From Trichoderma breve (taxonomy: Eukaryota; Ascomycota; Sordariomycetes; Hypocreales; Hypocreaceae), in the NCBI RefSeq assembly GCF_028502605.1, contig NW_026611593.1, positions 868,001-932,000 of the forward strand: 64,000 bases of DNA, written 5' to 3'. The position numbers and the translations under genes are program-made. The notes under the pieces were generated by a model, which saw only the letters and a list, made by a program, of their open reading frames with translations, was not told the DNA's origin and did no database searches. Below, in pieces: positions 35,028-46,567 of this stretch. Each line of letters begins with the position of its first letter. The stretch's first letter is position 1.

Positions 35028-36755
35028 TCATTGAAACCCCCGAAATACGCCGAGTGCAGTCGATACAGCGTTAGCAGTCGGCCAAACACTCTGATTCTGC
35101 AGCTCATTCTCGCCCCCTTCTGTGACGACAAAGAATTCGTCATGCCCATCTCCAGCGAGCTCGTCTTCTTCGCCGTCATAGCCCTCATCCATCATATCGA
35201 GGCTGTCTTGGTCCCCCGCAAAAGCCTCACTAACGCTGCTATACTTTCTGCAGATTCCGGGCCACGTCAGTTTTGATTGCTTCAAAGAGCCCCGTTTGTG
35301 GCTGCTCGGTTTGGAGATGCCGTTCTTGGGGCCAGTTTGTTTGGGTTTGCTCAGTTCCTTGGCGGAATTGCTCTGTTTGCCTGTGCCCGATTTGGCTATG
35401 ATTTTCCGTTTGCTTTTGGATATCTTGAAGAAGTTCCGCACAAGGTTCGCCGGGATGTTTTCTTCGGGCTCCCATGTTCTCTTTTGGTCCGGTGGCCAAT
35501 CACCTTCCCAACTGACTTTAAAGTATCGCACTATGCCACGGCCATCTACCTCGTAATATTCGACGTCTTCAATTCTCTCCACAACCCAGTCAGTTTCCCC
35601 TTGGTTTTCTCCTTGAGGCTCGGCCTTTGGTGTTTCATCTTCAGACCTGGGCCTTTTCTTCGATGTCTTTGGTTTGGCTGCTGCTGGATTGCCCGCAGCT
35701 GCCTTGCCCTCTTCACTGGCAATCACCATTGGGGGATTCGGTATCGTGCTCTCTCCCGCTGGTATAAATGATGATAGCTCCGGCCCTTGCTGAATTTGAC
35801 TGCTCTGTTTGAAGTTTGGGTTGGGCTGCGGTGAGTTGTGCGTTTTGACCAACGTCTGTCCTCCGTTGCTTACCCTTGGTGGTGTGCTGAGTCGTATAAT
35901 CGATGATGGTTTAGGTGGTACTTTTGGCTGCTTTATTTTCATAGGAACAGTGTCTACTTGCGAATCATTTCGCATGACTTCCGGTGCTTCGCTAGGTAGA
36001 GGGCTTTCTGTGTCTTCGGACATTTCATACTCCAAGGGTAGGTAGCCATGCAAGCTCTGAAACTGCTCCTCAGCAATCTGTCGTGACGGGTTTCCTTCTT
36101 CCTCCTCCAACCACTCAAACTCCTCCAATCTTGGCTTTTTGGGGGTCGAGAGACTCATGGCGCCCGGCTTATGCCGTGACTTTGCCTGGGCGACGGTTTC
36201 CGGCTCAGCGACAACTGCAGACTCTATCTGGCTGTGCGCCGGCGGTCTTCCTCTCTTCTTCTTCACCTTTTGCGGCGCCGCCAGGTCTGACTTGAGCTCT
36301 GCTTCCAATTTCTCCCTTTCGTTGTCCAACTCCTGCTCCAACCGTTCTTCAAAGTCCTCGAGGGTTCGCGGGGAGACATAATCCAGGACCTGCATGGCCG
36401 GAACCAGCTTGCTCGCAGCCGGAAGGTCGCGCCACCCAACGAGGTACATCATCCGTTTCGGTAGAGGCCGTCCATTGGGCGCAAGTCCAGGCGAGGGAAG
36501 CAAAAGGCGCTCGGCGATGTAGGCAGTAGAGTCGCCGGGAAGAAGTAACGATACCGGTTGCAACGGCGGCCCGCTGCCCGGGACGTAGTCGGCAGGTTTT
36601 GAGGCGAGAGGGATGACGATTCGCGATTTTGTAGAGGGCTTTGCAAAGGGCTTATCGAGAGCTGGTTTGCCCTTTGGATTGGCTGATCGAGGCAACGGCG
36701 CCATGCCCCGGCCAGCGAGGCAGCGATCCCAGAAATCGGGATCGAAGAGCATCAT
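35028..36755 (-). CDS. chromodomain protein with AT-hook
   Basis: 575 residues in one exon from the ATG at 36755. An AT-hook-like KKKRGRPPA lies near residue 168, and a chromodomain at about 388-445 (WVVERIEDVEYYEVDGRG, a FKVSWEGDW strand and TWEPEENI). The aromatic residues needed to cage methyl-lysine are present (Y, W, W). Long disordered Ser/Pro/Lys-rich stretches separate them, and the C terminus is acidic. A nuclear reader of methylated histone H3 in heterochromatin is expected; it may be the counterpart of Neurospora CDP-2, but that is not shown. The upstream in-frame stretch to 36948 is open and coding-like but lacks ATG, so a 5' exon may be missing. Divergent from PAM17. Confidence 0.82.
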   Translation of the reverse strand: MMLFDPDFWDRCLAGRGMAPLPRSANPKGKPALDKPFAKPSTKSRIVIPLASKPADYVPGSGPPLQPVSLLLPGDSTAYIAERLLLPSPGLAPNGRPLPKRMMYLVGWRDLPAASKLVPAMQVLDYVSPRTLEDFEERLEQELDNEREKLEAELKSDLAAPQKVKKKRGRPPAHSQIESAVVAEPETVAQAKSRHKPGAMSLSTPKKPRLEEFEWLEEEEGNPSRQIAEEQFQSLHGYLPLEYEMSEDTESPLPSEAPEVMRNDSQVDTVPMKIKQPKVPPKPSSIIRLSTPPRVSNGGQTLVKTHNSPQPNPNFKQSSQIQQGPELSSFIPAGESTIPNPPMVIASEEGKAAAGNPAAAKPKTSKKRPRSEDETPKAEPQGENQGETDWVVERIEDVEYYEVDGRGIVRYFKVSWEGDWPPDQKRTWEPEENIPANLVRNFFKISKSKRKIIAKSGTGKQSNSAKELSKPKQTGPKNGISKPSSHKRGSLKQSKLTWPGICRKYSSVSEAFAGDQDSLDMMDEGYDGEEDELAGDGHDEFFVVTEGGENELQNQSVWPTANAVSTALGVFRGFQ

Positions 36756-37469
36756 GACAGGATGCCGCGGGGGAGATGGGCTAACGAGCAGCCGACGGGT
36801 CTGTTCATCGTCTGCATTTACGGTCGTATCGACACGGCGTCGACGGGCGCCGCAAGCGGGTGGGAGTCGCGTGATGCTGAGGTGAAATCGGATGGGAAAG
36901 TCAATATCGCAAGGGACGCGACATCGAGGTTGAAAGCACGATGATGACTAAGCTTGCTCGTTCTTTGTTCTTTGTTCTTTGTTTGTCTTTCAACCCTCTC
37001 TTTCACCATTGTCATGAGCATTCTAATATGGCTTCTGTATTAGGTTCCATGCTGTAAATCAGTAATAACATCAAATAGACCGGGCATTGAGTCGACATCT
37101 TCCTCTTCGACGTGTTTGTTATCATTAACATTCAAGCCTTTCTCATTGCTTGCATTTGAACGATTTAAAGTACCCGCTCCATTCGCCCGTCCGTTAGCCT
37201 CTAAAGCTCGCTGTAGCTCAGCGCATCGGGTGGGGAATCCTTGTCACAGCTGCTAAAGCACCACCAAAGCCGACGCAGAAAAGCAACTGCAACTCTGCAT
37301 CTCAAACCCTCAACCCTGCAAAAAAAATCTCCAAAAAAAGTCTGCGATACAACAGAAGCAGCAAGCAATTGTCTTTGCGCTCTCTCCGGCTCCCTCCCCG
37401 CCGATTCTTCCTCTCAACCATCATATTGTCCAATTGGCGACGCCCTCGCCTTCTCAGCATCTGCCCGCC
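36756..37469. promoter_or_regulatory. divergent promoter, chromodomain gene / PAM17
   Basis: 714 bp between divergent starts. It may hold a 5' exon of the chromodomain gene on the minus strand. A/C-rich leader sequence precedes PAM17. Confidence 0.45.
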
Positions 37470-38329
37470 ATGTCTTCGTCGCTGAAAACGCTGTGCATGC
37501 GCATCCCCGCAGCGCCCAGCAGCCTCGTGCGATGCTGTCCTAGAGCTTCATTCTCGCCTGCGCGCACCCACCCCGGCGCCTTTGCGCTGACAAAATCCCT
37601 TGCGCGCGCAAACCACAGCCTCTCCGTCTCCAGCTCAATCTCAAAACCCAGCCCCAGCGCCCTCTCAAGCACGCGACCGTCCATCGTCAGCCTCGTCGCA
37701 AGAGGCTCCTCCTCCTCCCCCACCTCATCGTCATCGGTCCGGCTCTACTCCAGCTCCAGCTCGACCACCTCAGCCGCGACCGGCTCCGGCTCCTCCTCCT
37801 CCTCCGTCCCGGCCCTCGACTGGAACTCCTTCTTCAAGCTCCGCCTCCGCCGCCGGCGCATCCAGCTGCTCTTCTCCGTCGTCACGGGCCTCATCGGCGG
37901 CGCGGCCGGCACCATCTTTTTAGCCGAGGGCTTTGCCGAGCCGCTCATTGCGCAGATCCCGCTCGATCCCTTCTTCACCCTGGGCATCATGACCATGGCC
38001 TGTGCCGGCCTGGGCTGGCTGATTGGGCCGACGCTGGGCAACCAGGTGTTTTACATCATCAACCGGCGCTTCAAGACCCAGATGATGCAGAAGGAGGGCG
38101 AATTCTTTGCACGTGTCAAGAGGCACCGCGCCGACCCGACAAACTCGAGCGCGGGCAACCCAGGTAAGATCCAATATCATGCGAATCTCTTGTATAACCT
38201 TGAAATCTAACATTTAAACTTGCAGTCCCCGATTTCTACGGCGAAAAGATCCAGAGCGTCGCCGGATACCGAAGATGGCTCAAGGACCAGCGAGCATTCA
38301 ACAAGAAGAAGTCGGCCTCCTTCGTCTAA
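37470..38329 (+). CDS. pam17: Pam17, presequence translocase-associated motor subunit
   Basis: Exons 37470-38163 and 38226-38329, phase 1, 62 bp intron; 265 residues. The N-terminal 125 residues are Ser/Arg/Ala-rich without acids, a mitochondrial presequence followed by a low-complexity linker. The conserved core starts with LDWNSFFKLRLRRRR and has two membrane helices (LFSVVTGLIGGAAGTIF; FFTLGIMTMACAGLGWLIG) and the tail PDFYGEKIQSVAGYRRWLKD. It sits in the inner membrane and organises the TIM23 import motor. The start ATG at 37470 has a good context (GCCATGT). Convergent with UBA4. Confidence 0.95.
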
Positions 38330-38624
38330 GCCAAGAAACGCACACGACTGGAACAAGGACGACATCGAAGCAATGGAAATGCGTGGGTTAGCAACTGTAT
38401 TTTGTAAGAAGAAAATCTCTCTCTCTTTTTCCTCGTTTCTGTTTTGTGACAGCATGCTCTTTTGACGCTGCTTGGATGGACTCGAAAGAGGAGAAAAAAT
38501 GGACCCCCTTTTCCTCATTACATTGGGACTGTGGGCGTGTAGTATGTACGTGTATTATGTATAATGAGAAACTCTCGTGTTTGCATCTATTCATTGTTGG
38601 CTTCGGTCTATCATCTTTATTCTC
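38330..38624. other. convergent 3' spacer PAM17/UBA4
   Basis: About 295 bp, holds only 3' untranslated sequence. Confidence 0.5.
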
Positions 38625-40136
38625 TCATATAAATGGCAAGCTTGGATCGACAGTAGTCTTCCAAGCCTGTAGTCCACCCAAGATATCCCCGATGAAACGC
38701 TGTCCGTTACGGTCCGCCCCTAAATCTTTCAGCTTCTTCGCTGCAATCTGTGAATCATTGCCCACGCGGCACACTATATATATCGGCGCATTAGGGGGCA
38801 CATCCGTTGGTATCAAATCGGATAACTCTGACCCTTCCCCGCGGTGAGCCGTAAACCGACTGATGGGAATGTTGATGGAACCAGGAATATTAGACAAGCC
38901 AAAATGTTCCTTTTCTCTCACATCGAGCAAGAGATGAGTCTTGTTCGCTCGAGATATCTGCTCGTACTCCGCCACTGAAATGCGCTCCTCTGGCTGAAGC
39001 AGCTTCACAGGTTGATTGACGCCGCAGAACTGGATATAATCCATCGAAGTCTTAAGCTCGTTCAGCGTCAATGCCGAATCATCTCCCGCGCAAGCAAAGC
39101 ACCCCTTCCTCTTACCCCTCATCCTGACCGTCCGAAACGGCACATCGCCCATGGCACTGAAAAGCAGCATCCCCACCTGTCGCACGTCTTCCCCATCTCC
39201 AGCGCGAGACTTCAAGTGATCCCCCCTTACAAGCAACTTAATCGCTTCCAATGCCTGTAACACGCCCATGACGCCCACCACAGGGCCAATAATACCTCCC
39301 TCGCCACATCCAACAACACTCTCTGGGGGAGGAGGCTTCGGGAAGACGCAGCGGTAGCAGGGGCCCTTGCCGGGAGGATTGTTGAGCACAATGAGCTGGC
39401 CCGAAGTTTGAAACGCAGAAGCAGAGATGAGAGGCTTGGAAAGAAGAACGCAAATGTCGGAGATGAGATAGCGCGAGGTGGGATGATCCGTGCAGTCGAG
39501 AACGAGGTCGTACTGGGAGACGATCTCCTCGGCGTTCTGAGGCGTGAGATGTGTAGTATGAGCATGATACGTAATGGTAGGGTTCAGTCTATGCAATCAA
39601 GTTAGCACGCCTTCATATTTCATCTTTATGACGGAATGTAAGAAAGCTCACCCCTTGAGATACGCCACAGCGCTGTCAACCTTCATCATCCCAACTCTGC
39701 TCGTCGCATGAACAACTTGCCGATGCAAATTCGACACCTCCACCGCATCGCCATCCACAAGACCCAACGTCCCGACACCAGCGCCAGCGAGATATGCCGC
39801 CGCGGGACATCCCAGGCCACCAGCGCCGACGAGGAGGACCTTGGCATGCTTAATATTCAGCTGGCCTATATTTCATCAAGTCAGTATATCATTCGTCTGC
39901 ATCTGCGTCTTATGATAGAATAAACAAGTACCTTGGAGGCCAAAATTGGGCACAATCATCTGTCTGCTATACCTCTCATAATCTCTCTCCTCAAGCGGCC
40001 ACTTCCACTCTCCCTCGACACCATCCCTGTCACTCCCAACTTCCAGCTTTTCAGCTTCGACAAGCCGCGCGCGCAACTGCACCAGCTCAGCCTCCTTCTC
40101 CTCAATCTCCCTTTTCAAGGCCTCTATTGTATCCAT
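38625..40136 (-). CDS. uba4: Uba4, adenylyltransferase and sulfurtransferase (MOCS3 homologue)
   Basis: Exons 40136-39932, 39865-39652 and 39588-38625; 460 residues. An N-terminal coiled coil ([20 protein letters not shown]) precedes the E1-like domain: [31 protein letters not shown] for ATP and [13 protein letters not shown]. Zinc-site pairs are CYRC and CFAC. The C-terminal rhodanese domain carries the active cysteine in [11 protein letters not shown]. It activates and thiocarboxylates Urm1 for tRNA wobble-uridine thiolation and protein urmylation in the cytosol. The family's second role in molybdopterin synthase activation is also possible here. A 265-bp divergent promoter is shared with SLX9. 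Confidence 0.95.
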
Positions 40137-40401
40137 GTCTTTCTCAAAATAATACACTCACTGTTTCTTCCGAAAAAATCGTACAGCAATAGAATGAAAA
40201 CAGAATAAACAAAAGTCTAAAGTTTTGGCTGGCTTACAACAAATCTTAGCACATACCAGCACCAACTATTACCCCACCCACACCTCGGTCAGTCCCCCCT
40301 CTCACCGAAATCTTCTCCACCAAAAAATCATCCATCACCAACTTTTTTTCTCGATCCCAAGCCTCCCTCACATGTGACACTCCAGCAAACCACCCTTCAA
40401 A
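40137..40401. promoter_or_regulatory. divergent promoter UBA4/SLX9
   Basis: 265 bp between divergent starts of a tRNA-modification gene and a ribosome-biogenesis gene, which suggests shared growth-linked control (inference). Confidence 0.5.
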
Positions 40402-41071
40402 ATGGTATAATTATCCCTCCCTTTTACCCTCAATCTCAATCTCATATAACTAACTTCAACTCTCACAGGCCCCCCAAAAACCATCCGCCACCGCCCTCCG
40501 CCACGCCCGCATCACAAACTCCATCCACCCCCTCGCCCCCCAAAAGACCTTCCGCCAAAACGCCTCCACAACAGACTCCTTCCTCTCCTCCAAGCGCGAC
40601 AAGCGCACCATCAAGCACTCCTCCTTCGTCTCCCGCATCTCCTCCTCCTCACGCATCTCCAAATCCTCAAAGCCCCGCCGGGGCCGCGGCGCAAAGAAGT
40701 CCGCAACACTCAACTCCCTCGACAGCCTCGCCGATGCGCTGCCCGAACTCGCCGACGGAGAGGGCGCCGCCGAGATTCTAGATGGAAAGATTAAGCACCA
40801 GAGCTTGCGCAGCAAAAAGGGCGCGCTGAAGAGGAAGGAGAGGCTGTTGAAGGGCGAGATGGCGAGGTTTGGCGTGAGCATGGCGCAGTTGTCGCATTTG
40901 CCTGCGCAGACGCAGAGTGCGGTTCCAGAGGCTGAGAAGCCTTCGGTGGCTTCTTTGCCGGTATCTAGTGCTCCGACGTCAGCTTCGGCGGCGTCGAATA
41001 GATGGGCTGCGCTGAGGGGATACATTTCTGCTACGATGGAGCAAAACCCGGCGTTTGTGAACAAGGAGTAG
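40402..41071 (+). CDS. slx9: Slx9-like ribosome biogenesis protein
   Basis: Exon 1 is only the ATG (40402-40404). A 64 bp intron (GTATAA donor, AACTAAC branch, CACAG acceptor) follows, and exon 2 runs 40469-41071; 201 residues. The protein is basic, with KTFRQNASTTDSFLSSKRDK near the N terminus and IKHQSLRSKKGALKRKERL in the centre, the hallmark of Slx9, which acts in 40S/ITS1 processing in the nucleolus. The C terminus NRWAALRGYISATMEQNP is also conserved. Without the one-codon exon, exon 2 has no suitable start. Convergent with the Ulp1-protease gene. Confidence 0.85.
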
Positions 41072-41851
41072 GGTGGATATGGGACTATTGCATATGAAGA
41101 TGGGAATTTGCGCTGCTGATATACAAGTCATGGGCGACTACAATGGCATTTCAAGAAACAACGGCAAGATGGGGCAGAGGAAGAGTAAAATATCTATGGG
41201 TTCAGCAATGGTGGTGCTTGAACGATATACGGTCCTATAAAATGGGAGGGCTAGGAGTTTTGGAGTTGGGATTCATAATTCAATCATCCATTTAATTGAT
41301 CAATACTTGCAATTCAAATGCTATGAAAAGAAATGCTATGCTTAAAGACGTTCCACCCGTCTTGATCAAGTCGAAAAACCCTTACTTGCCTCGACATTGC
41401 GTCGATGGCTGTAAATGCCATGTCCGGTAGCGCCTGTCCCCCCTTTGCTCTGAAGCCGTCATGGTCATATCTCGTAGCGAAAATAAAATAAAAACAAACA
41501 AACAAAATTGGTATCGTCTTGTCCCTCAGTCATCCCTCCTTCATCGGCATAACTTTGCCGCTGTAAACTCATCAAGCTCATTCAAAGACTTTGAATTCCT
41601 CTCACAAACTGGGGGGTATGTTCTCGGCCTCCGCATTATCATACCCTATCCAACGCCAAACATGCAACAATCGCAATCGATAATCGAAAAAACTCAATGA
41701 CAAGCTCGCTACCAAAAGCGACATATTGAGCTCAACGAGAAGAAACTTGACAAAACAGAATGCAAGAAAAAAGACGAGATTAAACAGAATTTCTCGGTGA
41801 GTCATCACTCGTTCTCGTTGGCACGAATTTGTGCAAGAACCAGCCGAAAAT
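41072..41851. other. convergent 3' spacer
   Basis: 780 bp between SLX9 and the protease gene's tail; no exon seen. Confidence 0.45.
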
Positions 41852-43644
41852 CTATCTCAAGGCTGCTTTGAGGCCACGGTCCTTGATGGGCGTGGCTTTG
41901 GAGGGGTTGGAAGTGACAGCGGGTGGCTTGGAGCTGGAGCTGGAGCTGGAGCTGGAGTCGGAGTTGGCCCTTTTCAACACCTTCATAGGACCAAATTTCA
42001 TCTCGAGCAGGTTGGGTTTCTTAGGATCGAGAGGTGGCTGAACAATCCTGCGCATGCGGACAGGAGTCGGAGTGCTCTGCGAGCTCTGCGAACTCTGTGG
42101 AGATCTTTTGGTTGGGGTTCTTGGAGACTTGGAGACTCCTGAAGAGCTACTCTTTGGCGACTGGCTGGATGTGGTAGAGCGATTGGAAGAAGATGGCGAT
42201 GCCAACTGGCCCTTGCCAGCTGATTTTGCCTTCGCTGTAGGTCTTTCGGTTTGCTTGGCTGCCTTTGGGGCGCCTGTCTTGGAGGCACCTGTCTTCGGGG
42301 TGCTTGTTTTCGAGGCAGTCGTCTTTGGATTGCTTGTTTTCGAATCCTTTGTCTTCACGTCCTTTGCCTTCAAGTCCTTGGTCTTCACATCCTTAGTCTC
42401 CAGGTCCTTTGTCTTCGGACTCTTCTTCTTGCTGGAGCCAGTCTCCGGATCATCCAGCTTCGCATCAACAGCCTTTCGCTTAGCCACCCTTGGCTCAACT
42501 GCCTTCGGCTTATCCACCTTTGCATCTTCAGGAAGAACAGGAGACTCCTTAGTCTTGTCCACCTTTGCATCTTCAGGAAGAACAGGAGACTCCTTAGTCT
42601 TGTCGCCTCCGTGTTGCCCAGCCAAACGCTTCTCGAATTCTTCCCAAGAGCCGAAGCGAGCAGCTTTCTATTCAATTCGCGGGGGAGTCTTGGTTGAGGT
42701 AAAGGGACTCGCACTTCTCCTTGCATCTCTGTTAGTCATCGCATATCAACCAAAAGATTATTCTCAAAGCAGAAGACACTCACGATCTGCGACGCTCTCC
42801 CTCTTTGCGCAAGTTTTCGATAATCTTGAGCATCTCTTTCCGGCCACCGTTGCTATCGACCATTTTTCCAGCCATGCTCATCGACACCTTTTCTCGCGCA
42901 TTGGCCACCAGCAGGCGCTTGACAAGCAGGTGTCGCATCAAAAGACAGACAAATACGCCGCAGTCGCTGCCGTTTTCCTGCTGAGGCGAGTCCTCCAAGT
43001 TGATGAATCGAATCTGTCGTCCGACAATGGTGCCGAGCTTCCGCGTCGCAAGGGCTGCCTCTGCATAGTTGGCGCCGCCGAGAGAGTCGTAGTGAAAGGC
43101 AATGCCGTCGAGAACAGAGACCAGCAGCAGCGACCAGTGGCTTCCACCCTCGGCCTGGGCAACATTCCGGTTGTCGTTGATGGGCAGGAAGACGTGGGTG
43201 ACCTTGGAAAAGTCGGGCAGGGCCGCCTGGACATGGCGCATGTCGGGTTCCTTCATGAGCAGAAACGTCATGCTGGGTCGCAGCAGGATGATGCGGGCCT
43301 GGGGAAATCGCGGGAGCGTCTCGTGCTCGAGATACTCTTCCCAAAAGGCAATGTTGTTGTCGGTCAGCCAATCATTCTTAAGCGATTTGATGTCTTCGAC
43401 GGTGAGGAGGACATCGTAGTAGCTGAGGTAGGCCTTTTCGGGGGACAGCTGCCGATCCAATGACGTTAGCAGGGCCCTAAGCAAACAGGATCTCAAGGGC
43501 GTGTAAATGGAAGGGCGGGATTCGGCAAAACAAGACGATTGCGGATGTTTGAAAACTGAAAAAGAAAAAAAAGATGGAAAAAGAAAAGGAACAATGTCAT
43601 ACAGAATCGCCAAAGTGGCGGGCCATGCGTTGTCGAAAAGGCAT
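41852..43644 (-). CDS. NEDP1/SENP8-like Ulp1 cysteine protease with Lys/Ser-rich C-terminal tail
   Basis: Catalytic part: exons 43644-43603 and 43448-42784, separated by a 154 bp intron, read DSLSPEKAYLSYYDVLL, WLTDNNIAFWEEYLE, GGSHWSLL (His), FHYDSLGG (Asp) and QQENGSDCGVFVC (Gln, Cys). All four active-site residues are present, so it should cleave Nedd8 or a similar modifier. Exon 3 starts at 42728 and ends at TAG 42670-42668 after TKTPPRIE. The same frame then stays open for another 271 codons to 41852 (ARFGSWEEFEKRL, Lys-rich repeats, an eight-plus serine run) with no ATG to start a separate gene. A 51 bp GT-AG intron at 42714-42664 would remove the TAG and keep frame, leaving a 14 nt exon. 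So two C-termini are possible. The 5' start is also uncertain: open frame extends upstream of 43644 without ATG. Confidence 0.8.
42514..42603 (-). repeat. perfect 45-bp tandem duplication inside coding sequence
   Basis: 42514-42558 and 42559-42603 are identical. In the tail frame of the protease gene this doubles a 15-residue unit containing KTKESPVLPEDAKV. The identity points to a recent event. Confidence 0.85.
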
Positions 43645-46567
43645 CCTGTGCTTGCGCCTCTTCCTCTTGCTATGCGAATCGTCGCGCGGCGTCGCCCGGC
43701 TGGTGCTAGAGCTGGAGCTGCCCCAAGGACGAATTGACTCGGACGAGCTTGTGCTGCTGCCGGAGCTGGACTCGCGGCTTCGGTAGATGAAGGAGAAGCC
43801 GGTGAAATGACTGCTAGAGAGGCGGAAAAAAGCAGAGAGAGATGAGAATCAGAAAAGTTTGTTTGTTGTTTCAATTTAGACGGGAAGAAGAATAAAGTAA
43901 GAAAAAAAAGTGTGTAAGGCGAGAGAGGCCCGGCAGATTAAGGAAATGGGCTTGAAAAAAATAAATGCGGGGCGTTGGGGTCGGTCCAGGTTTTGGATCC
44001 GGCTTTGTGAAGCGAAATCTGAGGAGGAGCTCAGATTGCGATGAAACGGGCGATGACGAGGGGGAGACAAAAGGCGTGATGTGATGATGTTGAGGTGAAG
44101 ACGATGTGAAGTGAAGGTGTTTCATGCGTATGTATGCAGTACCTAGAGCAGGCAGATGCAATACAACCACATGCACCTAATGCAAACAAAGGGCTCGCAA
44201 TAGGTTCCTCTCCAAGGCAGCAATGGAAACAGAGCAAACTAATTAATATGCAGCGGGTAGGCAATCAATCAATCAATCCGTCAAGTCAGGTGGGCGTCGC
44301 GACTCAAACGTGAAGCCAAAAGTATAAGCCGCCCCGGGCTCTCTCTCACCTTTTTTTTGCTGCTGTCTTTGTCTTGGCCCCCCAAACCAACCCAAACCAA
44401 GGCAGCGCCCGGAGACACCGGCTCAAGTGAAAACATGTGGGCTGTGCCTTGCACTTGCGTCACTGCCATTGAGGCGTTCTAGCTGAGCCTAGCAGCACTT
44501 TTAGGTAGAAAAAGAGGGAAAACATGCGATCAAAGAATGGGCAGATGACTCTTTTGTTTTTTTCCCCTTTCCCCGGACGGGCAAACCGGGTGATGTTGAT
44601 GCCAAGAGTGCATATGATAGATAGGTACTAGGTAGGTGATGGAATTGTAAGTAGATAAGTAGATTCAGTTCTCACCTCCAGTTTCCGGTGGGCGATGAAG
44701 ACGCCGATGATGACCTCGACGACCGCATATCTGTTTCTGTCTGGTGCTTGACAACAAACACTGTAATAGACGAACGTTCAGTCTCTCGTAGTTTCGTATT
44801 CGATCTCGCCAATGTTGCGCGTTGTCGTCGGTCAAACGTGGGTTTTTATCTTTCACCCCCAGAGTTAGGCACCAAAAAGAGCAAACCGCCAAAGAACCGC
44901 TTCTCACCAATCCCGAGTGCCGTCACCTCAATGCAGCCAATCGTCAAAGCCCTCTGAGGAGATCAAATCAATCAATCGCAGGCCAACAACGCAGCAAACA
45001 ACCCGAAACCAGTCCGAAAATGAAAACTAGAAAAACTGTTCCCAGGCCCAAAGATATACTACCTCTCCTCGCCTATTCCTCATACCGCCAACCAACCACT
45101 TACAAACCGACCCCCAATTCTCCATCGTATCTTCTTCGCGCGCCCCCCATCCTCCCTTTTTTTTGTTTACCCTCGCCGACTTTCCGTTGCTTCTCCATTT
45201 GCTAAATTGTTTGAGCCCTCTCGCTTCTTGATTTGCTCAGGCCTGTGTCTGTGTGCTCCCTCATGCCCGTTTCAGCTACCCGCTGGCATGCACGTCACGT
45301 CACCTTTGGGTCGGGAACCCGGCCTTGTCTCGTCTTGTCTGTAACCATCATCCACCACAGACAGACAGAACCCCCCTTTTTTCCTTCCATCTTCTCCTTC
45401 TTTTCCCTTTTTTCCGTTGCTTCTCTCTATTTTACTCGTATACTCTTCTCTTTTCTCCTCCATATCTTACAAGCATCTGTATTACTCCGTATCCACACCG
45501 CAATGCATCAATCGTTCTCCCTGGTCTAGTCTTGATAGCACCACCACACCAACACTTTTTTTTTACCCTCACATCCTCGGCATCGTCACACCTATCGTAG
45601 GCATGCATTTCAATCCCACACCCCAACTGCTTGCTCTGTCTTACTCCCCATTTCTCGCCGCCTCACATGCCAACCAACTCTGCGCCGCTACCCCACAAGC
45701 CCTGCGTCTTACAAGTGCTCGCTGGCAACTTGGCATCCCCAGCCCGCTCACCCGCTAGCTGCCTTGCGTCGTCCTTCGTGGTCCCTACCAGCAATGGCAA
45801 CTGACATCAATCCATGACACCAGTCTTTTACCTTGCTTTGAGGCTGATACTACCAACTCACCTAGCACGCACATACTACGGAGTACCTACATGCCTATCT
45901 ATCTGTCTCTACATACCGCCACCACTTCCATCGGGCGCATAATGTAGGTGCTACTGTAGGTACACACATGTAACGATGGAGATCCCGGTATCGCATCGAC
46001 GACGGCTTCCCTCACCGCCGGCTCTCCCTGTCATCCCCCCCGAATCTTCAATCTCCTGTCAGTCGGCACTTAATACAAACTACATATATACTCTTAAAGA
46101 GGGTATATTGATAAATAATCTCTACGCCACTCCAAGGACGATTTCGAGACAACACAACGCCGTGTCTCAGGCCAAAGCTTGCATCGTGATTCCAGGCCCC
46201 CAACATGATTCAAATCCCCATTGGCTGGCTGCATAATTGACACAGCCCTCCCACATCACATCATGCATCATGCATCTCTGCACGCTACCTTGGGCCAATT
46301 CGCTTATTTCACTGGATGCAGAGGCTGTATGATGATTCATGACATTGACAGTTGAATTCGTCTGCCGCTACATTCGTTGGGCTTGCATCAAACCGTAGAT
46401 CCCAACTTGCTACAGCACAAGCGGCAATCAACCACACCAAGAAACAAACACATCAGTCTCGTCCTCTTGCACGTATGATACATGCATCACTAGAGCCAAA
46501 CACTCATCTCATAGCCAGTATCCCGCACTTGAACTGCCGGGTCATGCTAAACCATACGCCTCCTCCA
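43645..46567. other. 2.9 kb without a supported gene
   Basis: The left part is probably the 5' region and possible upstream exons of the protease gene: a Ser/Arg-rich open frame at 43645-43810 on the minus strand lacks an ATG. Long pyrimidine tracts on the plus strand (about 45355-45475) look like a promoter or leader, but no plus-strand gene follows. Remaining open frames are short and low in complexity. Confidence 0.4.

Noticed and set aside
36818..37021. Minus-strand frame upstream of the chromodomain gene
   Set aside because: A different frame from the chromodomain gene with no evidence of coding; it may overlap an unresolved 5' exon.
37205..37240. tRNA-like A box (TAGCTCAGC)
   Set aside because: No B box or cloverleaf follows at a proper distance.
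44665..46236. Several short frames of low complexity
   Set aside because: Pyrimidine-rich sequence gives chance frames; none has a motif or splice support.
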